A DNA stretch of 64,000 nt. It comes from Granulicella sp. L56 (GTDB taxonomy: Bacteria > Acidobacteriota > Terriglobia > Terriglobales > Acidobacteriaceae). The notes beneath the pieces were generated by a model. It was not told the DNA's origin. It saw nothing but the letters and a program-made list of their open reading frames with translations, and did no database searches. Position 1 is the first letter of the stretch. Each line of letters opens with the position of its first letter. Both the position numbers and the translations under genes were made by a program. Positions 34,646 through 43,502 of this stretch are shown here, piece by piece. The stretch lies in NCBI RefSeq assembly GCF_009765835.1, contig NZ_LMUS01000008.1, positions 89,998-153,997 of the forward strand, in the 5' to 3' direction.

Positions 34646-36068
34646 TCTCAACGTTCAGGCGCTTGATCTTCTGGTTCAACGTCGAGAGCGGAATCTTGAA
34701 GTATTCCGCCGCTTCCGTCTGGTTCCAGTGGCAGCGCTCCAGCCGGTCCGAGATAATGCGGCGCTCAATCTCTTCCATCAGGTCGAAGAGCGACGCATCA
34801 GGCTTATGGTCGAGCAGACTGGCTGAGTAGGTACTGCCGGTCAACTGTGCTGGAAGCAGGTCGGGAGTGATCGCCTTGGACGTGGCCAGCACCACGCCGC
34901 GCTCCATCGCATTCTCCAGCTCGCGAACATTTCCCGGCCACTCATGGTCCATCAGGATGCGCAGGGTCTCAGGCGTGAGGGATGGAACCTCGGTCCCGTT
35001 CTCGTCCGCGTAGAACTTCAAAAAATGTCCGGCAAGCAGAAGAATGTCCTCGCGGCGCAGACGCAGCGGAGGCAGCTCCAGCGTGATGACGTTGAGCCTG
35101 TAGAAGAGGTCCTCGCGGAAGCGTCCTTCGCGGACGGCCTCCTGCAGGTTAACGTTGGTGGCTGCGATGATGCGGACATCGACCTGGATCTCCTGCACGC
35201 CGCCGAGGTGCATGAAGCGGCGGTCCTGCAGGACGCGCAGGATCTTGGCCTGCATGTCCATGTTCATCGTGCCGATCTCATCGAGAAAAAGGGTGCCGCC
35301 GTTCGCGATTTCGAAGAGGCCCTTCTTCGCGCTGATCGCAGAGGTAAACGCTCCTTTGACATGGCCGAACAGCGTCGATTCCAGAAGATCGGAGGGAACC
35401 GCCCCTGTGTTGACGGGAACAAAAGGATGGTCGCGTCGCGGGGAGTTCGCATGAAGCGCCTTGGCGATCAACTCTTTGCCGGTGCCGCTCTCGCCCTGCA
35501 GCAGAACGGTCGAGCGGCTTGGCGCAACCTGCGCGATCAGGTCGAAGAGCCGCAGCATGGGCTCACTCTTGCCGACGATGTTCTCGAAGTTGTACCGCTG
35601 CTTCAGCGTCCGCTTAAGCTGGATGACCTCTTCTTCGGCCCGGTGCTTGGCGATCGCGGTGCGGATGTCGGCCAACAGCTTCTCGTTGTCCCACGGTTTC
35701 TGGACAAAGTTCTCCGCGCCCGCGCGAATGGCGTCGACAACGTTGCCGACGGTTCCATAAGCCGTGATCATGATGACGGGAAGATTCGGTTGCATCTCGA
35801 CGATGCGCGGCAGCAAGTCGATGCCGCTCTCGCCCGGCAACGCAAGGTCGAGCAGCAGAAGATCGTATTCATTGCGCGACAGCAGATCGAGCCCGGAGGG
35901 GCCATCGCTGGCAAGGGTCACGGTGAACCCTTCAAGCGTCAGCAGCGTTTCGAGCGACTCCCGAATGGCATTTTCGTCATCGATGATGAGGATGCGGGGT
36001 GTTCCAGCGATGCGGGCCGTGCGTTGCAGATGGAGAGATTCGGCTGCCATCTCGGTTGCCTCAGACAT
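34623..36068 (-). CDS. NtrC-family response regulator with altered GAFTGA loop
   Basis: A 481-residue protein: receiver domain with phospho-acceptor Asp74 (LLLDLALPGE), AAA+ sigma-54-activator domain with Walker A GESGTGKE (192-199), Walker B GGTLFLDEIG, arginine-rich sensor region, and a C-terminal Fis-type helix-turn-helix (WNQTEAAEYFKIPLSTLNQKIKRL). The loop that contacts sigma-54, normally GAFTGA, reads GAFTSA at residues 239-244. It overlaps the upstream kinase gene by eight bases and has GAGGAAG before its ATG. The pair forms a two-component system; target promoters would carry -24/-12 elements if sigma-54 contact is retained. Confidence 0.92.
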   Translation of the reverse strand: MSEATEMAAESLHLQRTARIAGTPRILIIDDENAIRESLETLLTLEGFTVTLASDGPSGLDLLSRNEYDLLLLDLALPGESGIDLLPRIVEMQPNLPVIMITAYGTVGNVVDAIRAGAENFVQKPWDNEKLLADIRTAIAKHRAEEEVIQLKRTLKQRYNFENIVGKSEPMLRLFDLIAQVAPSRSTVLLQGESGTGKELIAKALHANSPRRDHPFVPVNTGAVPSDLLESTLFGHVKGAFTSAISAKKGLFEIANGGTLFLDEIGTMNMDMQAKILRVLQDRRFMHLGGVQEIQVDVRIIAATNVNLQEAVREGRFREDLFYRLNVITLELPPLRLRREDILLLAGHFLKFYADENGTEVPSLTPETLRILMDHEWPGNVRELENAMERGVVLATSKAITPDLLPAQLTGSTYSASLLDHKPDASLFDLMEEIERRIISDRLERCHWNQTEAAEYFKIPLSTLNQKIKRLNVEIKKRARD

Positions 36069-39039
36069 GGATCGTCTTCCTCTCGGTATTGTGACGGCCG
36101 TTCGTATAGGTCTCTGCAGGGGCCGAGGGGCGGTTGCCGGAAGCAGGGAACTCGAGCTGGAATGCAGTCCCGATGCCTCGTTCGCTCTCTACATGGATCT
36201 TGCCTGCGTGTTCCTGGATGATTCCGTAGCTGACGGCAAGCCCCAGGCCGGTGCCTTTGTGCTCGCCTTCCTGTGGCTTGGTCTTGGTCGTAAAGAACGG
36301 ATCGTAGATACGGTGAAGATGCTCGCGCTCGATACCGCCGCCGGAGTCCTGAATGCGCACGAAGACGTGTCCTGAGCTATTGAAGGTAGCAACTTTCAGG
36401 GTTGCGTCCGACATACCGAACATTGCGTCTTTTGCGTTCAACATGAGATTAAGAATGACCTGTTGCAGCTTGCCCTGATTTCCGTGGATCCGTAAGAGTT
36501 GCGGGTCGAGATTGGTTTCAATGCGAATCTGTGCTGTCTTCAACTGGTGTTCCAGCAAAGTCAACGTGTCGCGAAGAAGGTCGTTGAGGTCGATGCTGGT
36601 GAACTCCGCTCCGCTGGTGCGCGAGAAGTTCAGCAAGCCATTGACGATCTCCGATGCGCGAAACGTCTGCTGCGTGATCTTTTCCAGCACCGGTGCAAGG
36701 CGTTCATCGTCGCGCATGTGCTTGGTCAGCATCTGCGTGTAGCTTGAGATCACTGCCAGCGGTGTATTGACCTCGTGCGCGACGCCGGCGGCCAGCAAGC
36801 CAATGGAGGACAGTTTTTCGGACTGGGTCAACTGGGCTTCGAGCTGGATGCGGTCGGTGATGTCGTCTACCAGGATGATGCGCCCGACTGCGATGAAGTC
36901 ACGGGTCACCAGTGGCGCGATGGCGATATTGGCGGTGCGGATATTGCCGTCAGGCAGCGCAAGACGGAACTTGTAGAGCGTGTGTGTGCCCTGTTCCTCG
37001 CGGACGCTGTTGAACCGGGCGACAAAGTCTGCCGGGAAGACCTCAGACACAGGCTGACGCAGTACTTCAGTCCGCGACTTCGAGTACATGCTCTCCATCT
37101 GCGTGTTCCAACTCTCGATACGATCTTCGAGGTCGACGGCAAAGACGCCTACATTGATGGATTCGACGATGTTCTCGTGGAACTCCTTCAACCGCTCGAA
37201 TTCTCCGATCTTCTGTTCGAGCCGCTGGTAGAGCTGCGCATTTTGAATAGCGATGCCGATGTAGCCGGCGAGTGACTCCAGCAGTTCCATGTCTTCGCTA
37301 GAGAGAAAATCACCGTCATCGGTGCGGCCCAGGCCGATAATGGCGACGGTGCGTGTCCCGGAACCCTCACGGTTGGCAACACGACAAGGGAGGTAGTAGT
37401 TCAAGTCCAGGTTGCGTGCGCTGCTCCGCTGCGCGTCGGGCAGCCGAAGCACCTGCTGCGGAGTTTCGAGAAAGATATGGCTGTTAGCGCCCGGACGGTC
37501 GAAGTCGAGAAAGCGGACGTCGAGGGTTTGCAGATCAGCCGACTGAAGATTGGTGAGGCCGTGCGAGGCCGCCAGCTCGAACTTCGGACCACCCAGAGAA
37601 CGGTTCTCGGTTGCCAGAAAAACAGCGACGCGGGTTACAAGCAGAGTCTGTGGCAGACGTTCGACGATGGAATCCAACAGCGCGCGCAGGTCTGTCTGCG
37701 AGTTCAGCCCGCGTCCGAACTCAACCAGCGTCTCGCGATAGTCGAAACGCTTCTGGTCGAAGAGTCGGTCGACTCGTCCCTGAATCGCCTTCTTCAGCGG
37801 TTCGAAAAGAATGCCGGTAAAGACGATGGCAGCCAGCAGTCCCCACACATGCAGGCTCGGCAGACGCGCGCGCACCATCTCGGCAGTGACGGCGACGACG
37901 ACAAAATAAAGGCCAACCAGCGAGGCGGTTGCAAGGGTGTAAGTCACGCCACGCTTGAAGATCAGGTCCACATCCATCAGCCGATAGCGCACAATGGCCC
38001 AACTGAAGGTGAGTGGCAAAAAGATCAGCGACAACCCTGCAATCTTCGTCAACAGGGAAGGAACGGAGGTTCCCGAGAAATAAAGGTAAGGGATGACGTA
38101 GAGAAGCGTGAACGGCGTGATCGTGAGCAGGGTGCCGCGGGTGAGCCACTTCAACTGCTGCCGCTCAAGGCCGGACTCGGCTCGTTGATAGCGGAAGCGG
38201 AAGACGATTGCAGCGATGACGTAGTAGATCGCCAGATAGCCTACCGCGATCTGATCGAGGCGATGCCGCAGAATCTCAGTGGCCGACCAGAACTGGAGGG
38301 CAGAGTATTGCAGCGCGATCAAAAAGACCGCTGGGGCGTAGATGGCAGCGGTCAGGAAACTGCGCTTCAGCTTGTTGGGGCGATTGGGCGCGAACACATC
38401 GGAGAAGCTGACCGCAAAATGGACAAAAAGCGCTGGTTGAAGCGCCTCCGCGATGATGTTGCCCCAGTAGATAATCTGGTCGAAGGTGTCGAATTGAGTG
38501 GTGTACTTGAACGAGTACAGAACGAAAGAGACAAGACAGAAGACGTAGAAATGCAGTGATTTCGGTGCTGTCCAGCGTCGAAATAAGACATAAATTCCAA
38601 TCGCCAGGTAGACCAGCGCTATGAAGCGCAGCCACTGGTTGCTGGAACGGTCCTGGGGAACCAGAATGACCTGAATGTCGAGTTTGGCCGATCCCTGCAA
38701 GTCGATTGAATTGGGAACCGGGCGCTGGATGGAATAGGTCGCATGGGACCAGATCCCGCTGCGAAACCATTCACGTACAAGAGGAGCCAAACGGTTGGTT
38801 GGCTGATCGTTGATCGCTACAAGAATGTCTCCGGTCCGGATGCCGGCGCGATAGCCGGGGGAATCAACAGGAACTCGCTGAGCACGTAGCCCGCCAGCCG
38901 CCTCGATCCATGAAACTCCGTCCGTAGGGACATCAAAATGGCTCTCGCGCTGGAAATTGAGGCCAGCGAGCACGCACACAGCCAGCGTCGCTACTGCGAG
39001 CGCGATCGCCAGAATACGCGTTTGGAAGCCATTCTTCAT
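36061..39039 (-). CDS. membrane histidine kinase with PDZ, multi-TM, GAF and PAS domains
   Basis: A 992-residue sensor kinase. An N-terminal transmembrane helix is followed by an extracytoplasmic PDZ domain (about 35-120, VDSPGYRAGIRTGDILVAIN), a block of about seven or eight membrane segments (about 140-370), a GAF domain (about 425-590), a PAS domain (about 620-730), a HisKA domain with the phospho-acceptor His near residue 755 (GVAHEVNTPLAV), and HATPase_c with N, G1 (DSGGGI) and G2 (GTGLGLAVSYG) boxes. It is translationally coupled to the NtrC-type regulator. The PDZ could sense exposed C-termini of misfolded or processed envelope proteins, by analogy with other PDZ sensors. Confidence 0.9.
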   Translation of the reverse strand: MKNGFQTRILAIALAVATLAVCVLAGLNFQRESHFDVPTDGVSWIEAAGGLRAQRVPVDSPGYRAGIRTGDILVAINDQPTNRLAPLVREWFRSGIWSHATYSIQRPVPNSIDLQGSAKLDIQVILVPQDRSSNQWLRFIALVYLAIGIYVLFRRWTAPKSLHFYVFCLVSFVLYSFKYTTQFDTFDQIIYWGNIIAEALQPALFVHFAVSFSDVFAPNRPNKLKRSFLTAAIYAPAVFLIALQYSALQFWSATEILRHRLDQIAVGYLAIYYVIAAIVFRFRYQRAESGLERQQLKWLTRGTLLTITPFTLLYVIPYLYFSGTSVPSLLTKIAGLSLIFLPLTFSWAIVRYRLMDVDLIFKRGVTYTLATASLVGLYFVVVAVTAEMVRARLPSLHVWGLLAAIVFTGILFEPLKKAIQGRVDRLFDQKRFDYRETLVEFGRGLNSQTDLRALLDSIVERLPQTLLVTRVAVFLATENRSLGGPKFELAASHGLTNLQSADLQTLDVRFLDFDRPGANSHIFLETPQQVLRLPDAQRSSARNLDLNYYLPCRVANREGSGTRTVAIIGLGRTDDGDFLSSEDMELLESLAGYIGIAIQNAQLYQRLEQKIGEFERLKEFHENIVESINVGVFAVDLEDRIESWNTQMESMYSKSRTEVLRQPVSEVFPADFVARFNSVREEQGTHTLYKFRLALPDGNIRTANIAIAPLVTRDFIAVGRIILVDDITDRIQLEAQLTQSEKLSSIGLLAAGVAHEVNTPLAVISSYTQMLTKHMRDDERLAPVLEKITQQTFRASEIVNGLLNFSRTSGAEFTSIDLNDLLRDTLTLLEHQLKTAQIRIETNLDPQLLRIHGNQGKLQQVILNLMLNAKDAMFGMSDATLKVATFNSSGHVFVRIQDSGGGIEREHLHRIYDPFFTTKTKPQEGEHKGTGLGLAVSYGIIQEHAGKIHVESERGIGTAFQLEFPASGNRPSAPAETYTNGRHNTERKTIHV

Positions 39040-39325
39040 AAGGCTACGGCAACTTCATTAAGTTCATTAAGCACATTGTGTACCAAATGAGTATATGACC
39101 ATAAAGCTGGAATTATTGAATGTGTAGCTAGTACAACCTACGGAAAATCATAACTCATTCCGTAATGCTGTTAGTCCCCATACCTGTTGATTTGTACGGT
39201 CAAAATGCGTTTGGCGATCTGCCATTGCAATCAGCTCCGAATTCCTCACAAATCCAATTGTTAATTTCTTCAGGGTGTGGCTATGTTTAATTAATGTTCC
39301 TGTAACCTTTATTAAGGGAGCTGGA

Positions 39326-40195
39326 ATGATGCGGCAGGATGAGGAGTCAGGGGAGGCATTTGTATCGGTAGCGGGCGTAAAGGTCCACTATCGGCGCGCT
39401 GGCTCTGGCCATCCGCTTTTATTGCTGCACGGCTTGGTGGGTTCTGCGAGGAATTGGGAGAGGAATATCCGCTTTCTGGCCCAGGATGCCAGCGTCTACG
39501 CTGTCGATCTCTTCAACATGGGGGAGTCGGAGCGTGTTCCCGGACTTGACGCCGGACTGGAAGCAACTGCCGACCGTATCGTCGCGTTGATGGACGAATT
39601 GGGACTGGAAGAGGCCGACATCGGGGCCCATTCTCATGGCGGAGCGGTTGCGATGATGTTGGCTGCGCGTCATCCCCGTCGCGTGCGCAGTCTGATTCTC
39701 TTTGCACCGGCAAACCCTTTTTGCGATCTGGGAAAGCAGTTGATCCACTTCTATCAAACAAGGTTCGGAATGTGGTTTGCGCGGCAGATTCCTCATCTGC
39801 CGCGAATGTTGAAGGCCACCGCGCTGAGCCGCATGTATGGCGATCCCGCACGGGTCGCCGATGGCGTGCTGGAGGGCTATATCGCAGGATTGCATGTTCC
39901 CGGCACGATCGACCATGTGCTGCAGATTGTTCAGAGATGGTCTGCGGATATGAGCCTTTTGCGTTCGATGCTCTCAAAGTTGAGCGGCAAGCCGACCCTG
40001 CTGATATGGGGTGATCGTGACCGCGCTGTGGGACTATCGTCAGGTCGTCAATTGGAACGAATGTTGCCGCAGTCGAGACTGGTTGTCATTCCTGGCGCTG
40101 GCCACATCGCGTTTGAAGAGATGCCGGAGATCTGCAATCAGACGATGCGAGACTGGCTGTTGAGGAAGTTGCCCGAAGCCAGGAGCGCGGCCTAG
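39326..40195 (+). CDS. alpha/beta hydrolase
   Basis: A 289-residue alpha/beta-fold hydrolase with the oxyanion motif LLLHGLVGS, nucleophile Ser in GAHSHGGAV, Asp in WGDRDRAV and His in GAGHIAFEE. Similar proteins include lipases, haloperoxidase-like enzymes and C-C hydrolases; the substrate cannot be told. ATG 39326 has AAGGGAG before it; the upstream frame to 39275 has none. The 39040-39325 gap before it shows no gene. No signal peptide is seen, so it is probably cytoplasmic. Confidence 0.85.
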   Translation: MMRQDEESGEAFVSVAGVKVHYRRAGSGHPLLLLHGLVGSARNWERNIRFLAQDASVYAVDLFNMGESERVPGLDAGLEATADRIVALMDELGLEEADIGAHSHGGAVAMMLAARHPRRVRSLILFAPANPFCDLGKQLIHFYQTRFGMWFARQIPHLPRMLKATALSRMYGDPARVADGVLEGYIAGLHVPGTIDHVLQIVQRWSADMSLLRSMLSKLSGKPTLLIWGDRDRAVGLSSGRQLERMLPQSRLVVIPGAGHIAFEEMPEICNQTMRDWLLRKLPEARSAA

Positions 40196-40197
40196 CC

Positions 40198-40255
40198 AAA
40201 GTAGTTTAGTGTTGAACTACTTTCAGCTCAAATTAGTTTAGTATTGAACTACTTT
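40198..40255. terminator. duplicated hairpin between convergent genes
   Basis: AAAGTAGTT (40198-40206) / AACTACTTT (40215-40223) is a perfect 9-bp stem. A second copy of its 22-base core with a single mismatch follows at 40234-40255, giving two direct repeats of hairpin-forming sequence. The position between two convergent stop codons suits a bidirectional terminator. Confidence 0.5.
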
Positions 40256-40941
40256 TCCTTTAGTCCGAGCTGTTCCCGCAGCCAGCGCGCGATCTCCTGC
40301 TGCATCTGTCCCAATTTGGGAACGGGCGACTCAGGCGTTCCCTGGAAAAAGTGTTCGGCCCCCTCTATCCAGACCAGACGTTTTGGTTCTGAAGCTGCGG
40401 CAAAGACCGCTTCCATATGGCGGCGTGGGCAGTATTGGTCATGGTCTCCGCTGATGAAAAGTTTGGGTTGGACGCAATGGGAGAGGAAGTCGTAGGTGTA
40501 GTCTCGTCCCTCCGCATGAGCGGGCAAACCTAATGCTATCAATCCTTTGACGCGAGAGTCGCCACAACTGGCACGGAGGGCCACGTAGGAGCCGAAGGAG
40601 AAGCCAGCGACCAGGATGGGCAGTTTGATGTGAGTGTCGAGCCAGTCGAGGGCGGCGTGAACGTCTTCCTGTTCGCCGCGGCCTTCGTCAAAGACGCCTT
40701 CGCTTAGGCCGACGCTACGGAAGTTGAAGCGCAGGATGGGTAAGCCAAATGAATTCAATGACTTCATGGCATGGTAGACGACCTTGTTGTGCATGGTGCC
40801 ACCGCCTTTAGGGTGCGGGTGGCAGAGCAGCACGGCGTAAGGAGCGTCTTCGCGGCCGCTATTGAGCAGAGCTTCAAGGCGTCCGGCAGAGCTGTGGAGA
40901 TCGTCGACGGAGATAATTTGCGACAGGGTCTTTTGAGTCAT
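40249..40941 (-). CDS. alpha/beta hydrolase of the dienelactone-hydrolase-like type
   Basis: A 230-residue protein with LLCHPHPKGGGTMHNKVV (oxyanion region), nucleophile Ser in GFSFGSYVAL, Asp in SGDHDQYCP and His in GAEHFF. This is the family of short cytoplasmic hydrolases often annotated as KANL3/Tex30-like or DLH-like, with unknown substrate. The ATG at 40941 is chosen as the conserved part begins soon after; upstream in-frame codons to 41004 are possible but lack a ribosome site. It is divergent from the M20 peptidase gene. Confidence 0.82.
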   Translation of the reverse strand: MTQKTLSQIISVDDLHSSAGRLEALLNSGREDAPYAVLLCHPHPKGGGTMHNKVVYHAMKSLNSFGLPILRFNFRSVGLSEGVFDEGRGEQEDVHAALDWLDTHIKLPILVAGFSFGSYVALRASCGDSRVKGLIALGLPAHAEGRDYTYDFLSHCVQPKLFISGDHDQYCPRRHMEAVFAAASEPKRLVWIEGAEHFFQGTPESPVPKLGQMQQEIARWLREQLGLKEK

Positions 40942-41024
40942 TCTTATTAATTTTATGCCTGTTGTATGGACAGCCTGCGATTGACCCCGCATGAAATACG
41001 GCATCTATATCGTATGCTGGAGCA

Positions 41025-42059
41025 ATGGCGATTGACCCCATTCAGCTTACAAAACAGCTCGTCGATATTGATTCGACCACCTATCATGAAGGCGCTGCCG
41101 GGGCCTTTTTATATGATTTTCTGGCCTCCGAGGGCTATGCCGTCGAGAAGATGACGGTCGAGCAGCCGGAACTGAAGCTGACCCCGGGCGCGGGGAGCGG
41201 AGAGCGGTTCAACGTCTACGCTGCACTGCCGGGAGTTACGCCGGATGTCGTTCTCTCGACCCATATGGACACTGTTCCGCCGTTCTTCGGCTGCCGCGAG
41301 GACGATGACTTCCTCTATGGCCGGGGGACCTGCGATGCGAAGGGAATCATTGCCGCCCAGGTAGCAGCAGCGGACCGATTGCGGAATGCCGGGGTGAAGG
41401 TAGGGCTGCTGTTTGTGGTGGGTGAGGAGCGGGATTCGGCAGGGGCGAAGGTGGCCAACCAGTTTTCCAAGGGATCGAAGTTTCTGATCAATGGTGAGCC
41501 CACGGACAACCGTCTGGCGCTGGCGACCAAGGGCGCGCTGCGCGTCGAGCTTCGCAGCAACGGGCGTATGGCGCACTCGGCTTATCCCGAGTTGGGAGAG
41601 TCGGCCATCGACAAACTGGTGGATGCGCTGCACGATGTGAAGGCGTTGGCGTTGCCGGAGGAGCCGGAGATTGGATCTTCTACCTTGAATATCGGTTTGA
41701 TCGAGGGGGGACGGGCTCCCAATGTCATTGCGGACAAGGCCGAGGCGCACATACTGATCCGCACCGTGGGACCTTCGCAGGAGGTAAAAGACCTCATCCT
41801 GAAGACGGTGGGAGACCGGGCCAAGGTGACGTTCTCGCTTGATCTGAGCTATGTAAGGATGCGCAAGGTAGGAAATCTGCCAACGATGGTGGCCAAGTTT
41901 GCGACCGATATTCCAACGCTGACCAACTGGGGCGAGCCGTTTCTGCTGGGGCCCGGAAGCATCCACGTGGCACATACGCCGGATGAGAAGATCTCAAAAA
42001 AAGAACTGTTGGAGTGTGTAGAACTCTATGTGGAGCTGGCGACGAGCCTTGTAGAGTAG
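41025..42059 (+). CDS. M20 family metallopeptidase (ArgE/DapE/CPG2-like)
   Basis: A 344-residue zinc amidohydrolase. Metal-binding motifs are STHMDTVPP, GRGTCDAKG, GEERDSAGA with the catalytic Glu pair, and GEPTDN; the final metal His is in SIHVAHTPDE. The lid domain lies in the middle. Length and order match ArgE/DapE-type deacylases, but acetylornithine, succinyl-diaminopimelate and dipeptides cannot be distinguished here. GGAG lies very close to the ATG. Confidence 0.87.
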   Translation: MAIDPIQLTKQLVDIDSTTYHEGAAGAFLYDFLASEGYAVEKMTVEQPELKLTPGAGSGERFNVYAALPGVTPDVVLSTHMDTVPPFFGCREDDDFLYGRGTCDAKGIIAAQVAAADRLRNAGVKVGLLFVVGEERDSAGAKVANQFSKGSKFLINGEPTDNRLALATKGALRVELRSNGRMAHSAYPELGESAIDKLVDALHDVKALALPEEPEIGSSTLNIGLIEGGRAPNVIADKAEAHILIRTVGPSQEVKDLILKTVGDRAKVTFSLDLSYVRMRKVGNLPTMVAKFATDIPTLTNWGEPFLLGPGSIHVAHTPDEKISKKELLECVELYVELATSLVE

Positions 42060-42095
42060 GACAAAGCTTACAACGAAATTGAAAGGGTACCCATC

Positions 42096-42530
42096 ATGCT
42101 GGAACGCGAGATGGAAGACTTGATCGCAAATCATCCAGATCACTTCTTCCCGCGCCACGGTTTTATTCTCAAGGGCCGGCAACAGTCCTTTCGTGGCGTT
42201 GGCCGATTCGACCTTCTCTTTACGGATCGATATGGCATGGATGTACTGATGGAGCTAAAGGCAGTTCCTGCAAAGTACGACGTGATTGATCAAGTTGCCC
42301 GCTATCGTGACGCGCTAGTGGATATGGGTTCAACTCGGATCATTATGTGGCTGGTTGCTCCGACTATACCGAAATCGATGTGCGAATTCTTATCCCATCT
42401 GGGAATTGAATATACCGAGATACATCCTTCTGAATTTTCTCGAATAGCAAAAATTACCGGATACACCTTGAGGGGATCAGAATCATTGGCGGAGGTCTCG
42501 CCCAAGGACTCAACTTCAGTCACAGGCTAA
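42096..42530 (+). CDS. NucS/DUF91-like endonuclease domain protein (probably truncated by frameshift)
   Basis: A 144-residue protein with FRGVGRFDLLF...MDVLMELKA, the Asp and Glu-x-Lys pattern of PD-(D/E)xK nucleases, in a context resembling the NucS (DUF91) C-terminal domain. Ribosome site AAAGGG precedes ATG 42096. The coding signal does not end at its stop: the +1 frame is open from 42472 and continues as a plausible protein to 43020. The two may be halves of one gene split by a one-base shift between 42472 and 42527. Function: possible DNA mismatch or branched-DNA cleavage, inferred from fold only. Confidence 0.65.
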   Translation: MLEREMEDLIANHPDHFFPRHGFILKGRQQSFRGVGRFDLLFTDRYGMDVLMELKAVPAKYDVIDQVARYRDALVDMGSTRIIMWLVAPTIPKSMCEFLSHLGIEYTEIHPSEFSRIAKITGYTLRGSESLAEVSPKDSTSVTG

Positions 42531-42615
42531 AAGTCCTCAAATCCGTACCACCCGGCCTCAAGATGAAGAAGGAACTGATAGGTGGGGGTACGGAATTGGC
42601 ACACAACCTTCCTTC

Positions 42616-43020
42616 TTGCTTGCCACTCTCGAAGTAGGCAACAAGACGAAAGAGCAAATCAGGGCTGAATTTATTGCGCACTTCTATCCGCATCTTTCCT
42701 ACTCTGATGCAAAGTCTAAAAGCGGCTTTAATGTATTTTTCTCTGACTCAAAGAGACCAATCGGAACATACCACGCCTCACGATCGTTATTGATTTGCAA
42801 GGATGAGCAAAGTCGCCTCTCTCTGAATCCAGAAAGATCGGAGCTTGTGAAAGCGGCCATTTCAGGCGGCATTTTGGACAAAATTCGAGGTCTGCACTTT
42901 CCGCAAGATAAAGCCAAGATGGACGTTATTTTGGCCGGGTTCGACTTACCTACGGAAGCTAACCGGCCGGGCAGACTCAACGAATCGACCGGAATTCAGG
43001 GACCATCCTTGGCGGATTGA
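42616..43020 (+). pseudogene. continuation of the nuclease-like gene in the +1 frame, or separate small gene
   Basis: The frame encodes at least 134 residues from a TTG at 42616. The same frame is open back to 42472 and there reads natural-looking protein (RWGYGIGTQPSFLLATLEVG) without an ATG or GTG. No ribosome site precedes the TTG. The best reading is the C-terminal half of the preceding nuclease-like gene after a frameshift, and the real coding part probably begins near 42530. I do not recognise the domain. Sequencing error, recent mutation or programmed shifting (GGC-T-AAA at 42525-42531) are all possible. Confidence 0.5.
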
Positions 43021-43051
43021 ACCCGAGTCCACCTGAATAACTGGAAACTGA

Positions 43052-43426
43052 TTAGCTGGAGAGAACCTGAAAGGGCAGGTTTTCTCTATTATCTTCGGCC
43101 AGAACCGCGACGGTGTCCGGATTAGAGGGGTTGTAGCGAACGTTGACCTTAGGTGTGCCCTTCGCTAACCGCTCGGCTTCGCCACCGGCGAGTGCCACGC
43201 TACGGAAGTAGCCGCCGTAGTATTCGCCGTTGAGCATGAAGTGAAAGCCTGCCTCGATCTGGAAGGGAACTCCGAAGGCGTTCGCCTCTTCGTCGGCTTG
43301 GACGACTGCCCAGTGATTCACCTCTGCGGCGATCGTGGGCCAGCCCTGCGCCAGTTGCAGCTTCTTCTGGCGGCTTCGGCGGTGCAGCCATAGGCGAATT
43401 GAATCGACGAGGAAGATTCCGGCCAT
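43052..43426 (-). CDS. DUF3592-like protein
   Basis: A 124-residue protein with a hydrophobic N-terminus, a basic stretch (RRSRQKKLQ), and VNVRYNPSNPDTVAVL near the C-terminus, the recognisable part of DUF3592 proteins. These are small membrane-anchored proteins of unknown function. It is divergent from dnaE with 76 bases between the starts. Confidence 0.7.
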   Translation of the reverse strand: MAGIFLVDSIRLWLHRRSRQKKLQLAQGWPTIAAEVNHWAVVQADEEANAFGVPFQIEAGFHFMLNGEYYGGYFRSVALAGGEAERLAKGTPKVNVRYNPSNPDTVAVLAEDNRENLPFQVLSS

Positions 43427-43502
43427 TTGCCCACGATTCTAATACGAAAGCTGCTAATTAAGTCTCGTTTTCCTCTGCACGCGACGGTTCTAAACTAGGG
43501 GT

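Noticed and set aside
34944..36221. Open frame antisense to the NtrC-type regulator
   Set aside because: Shadow of the receiver/AAA+ gene, with no protein-like features.
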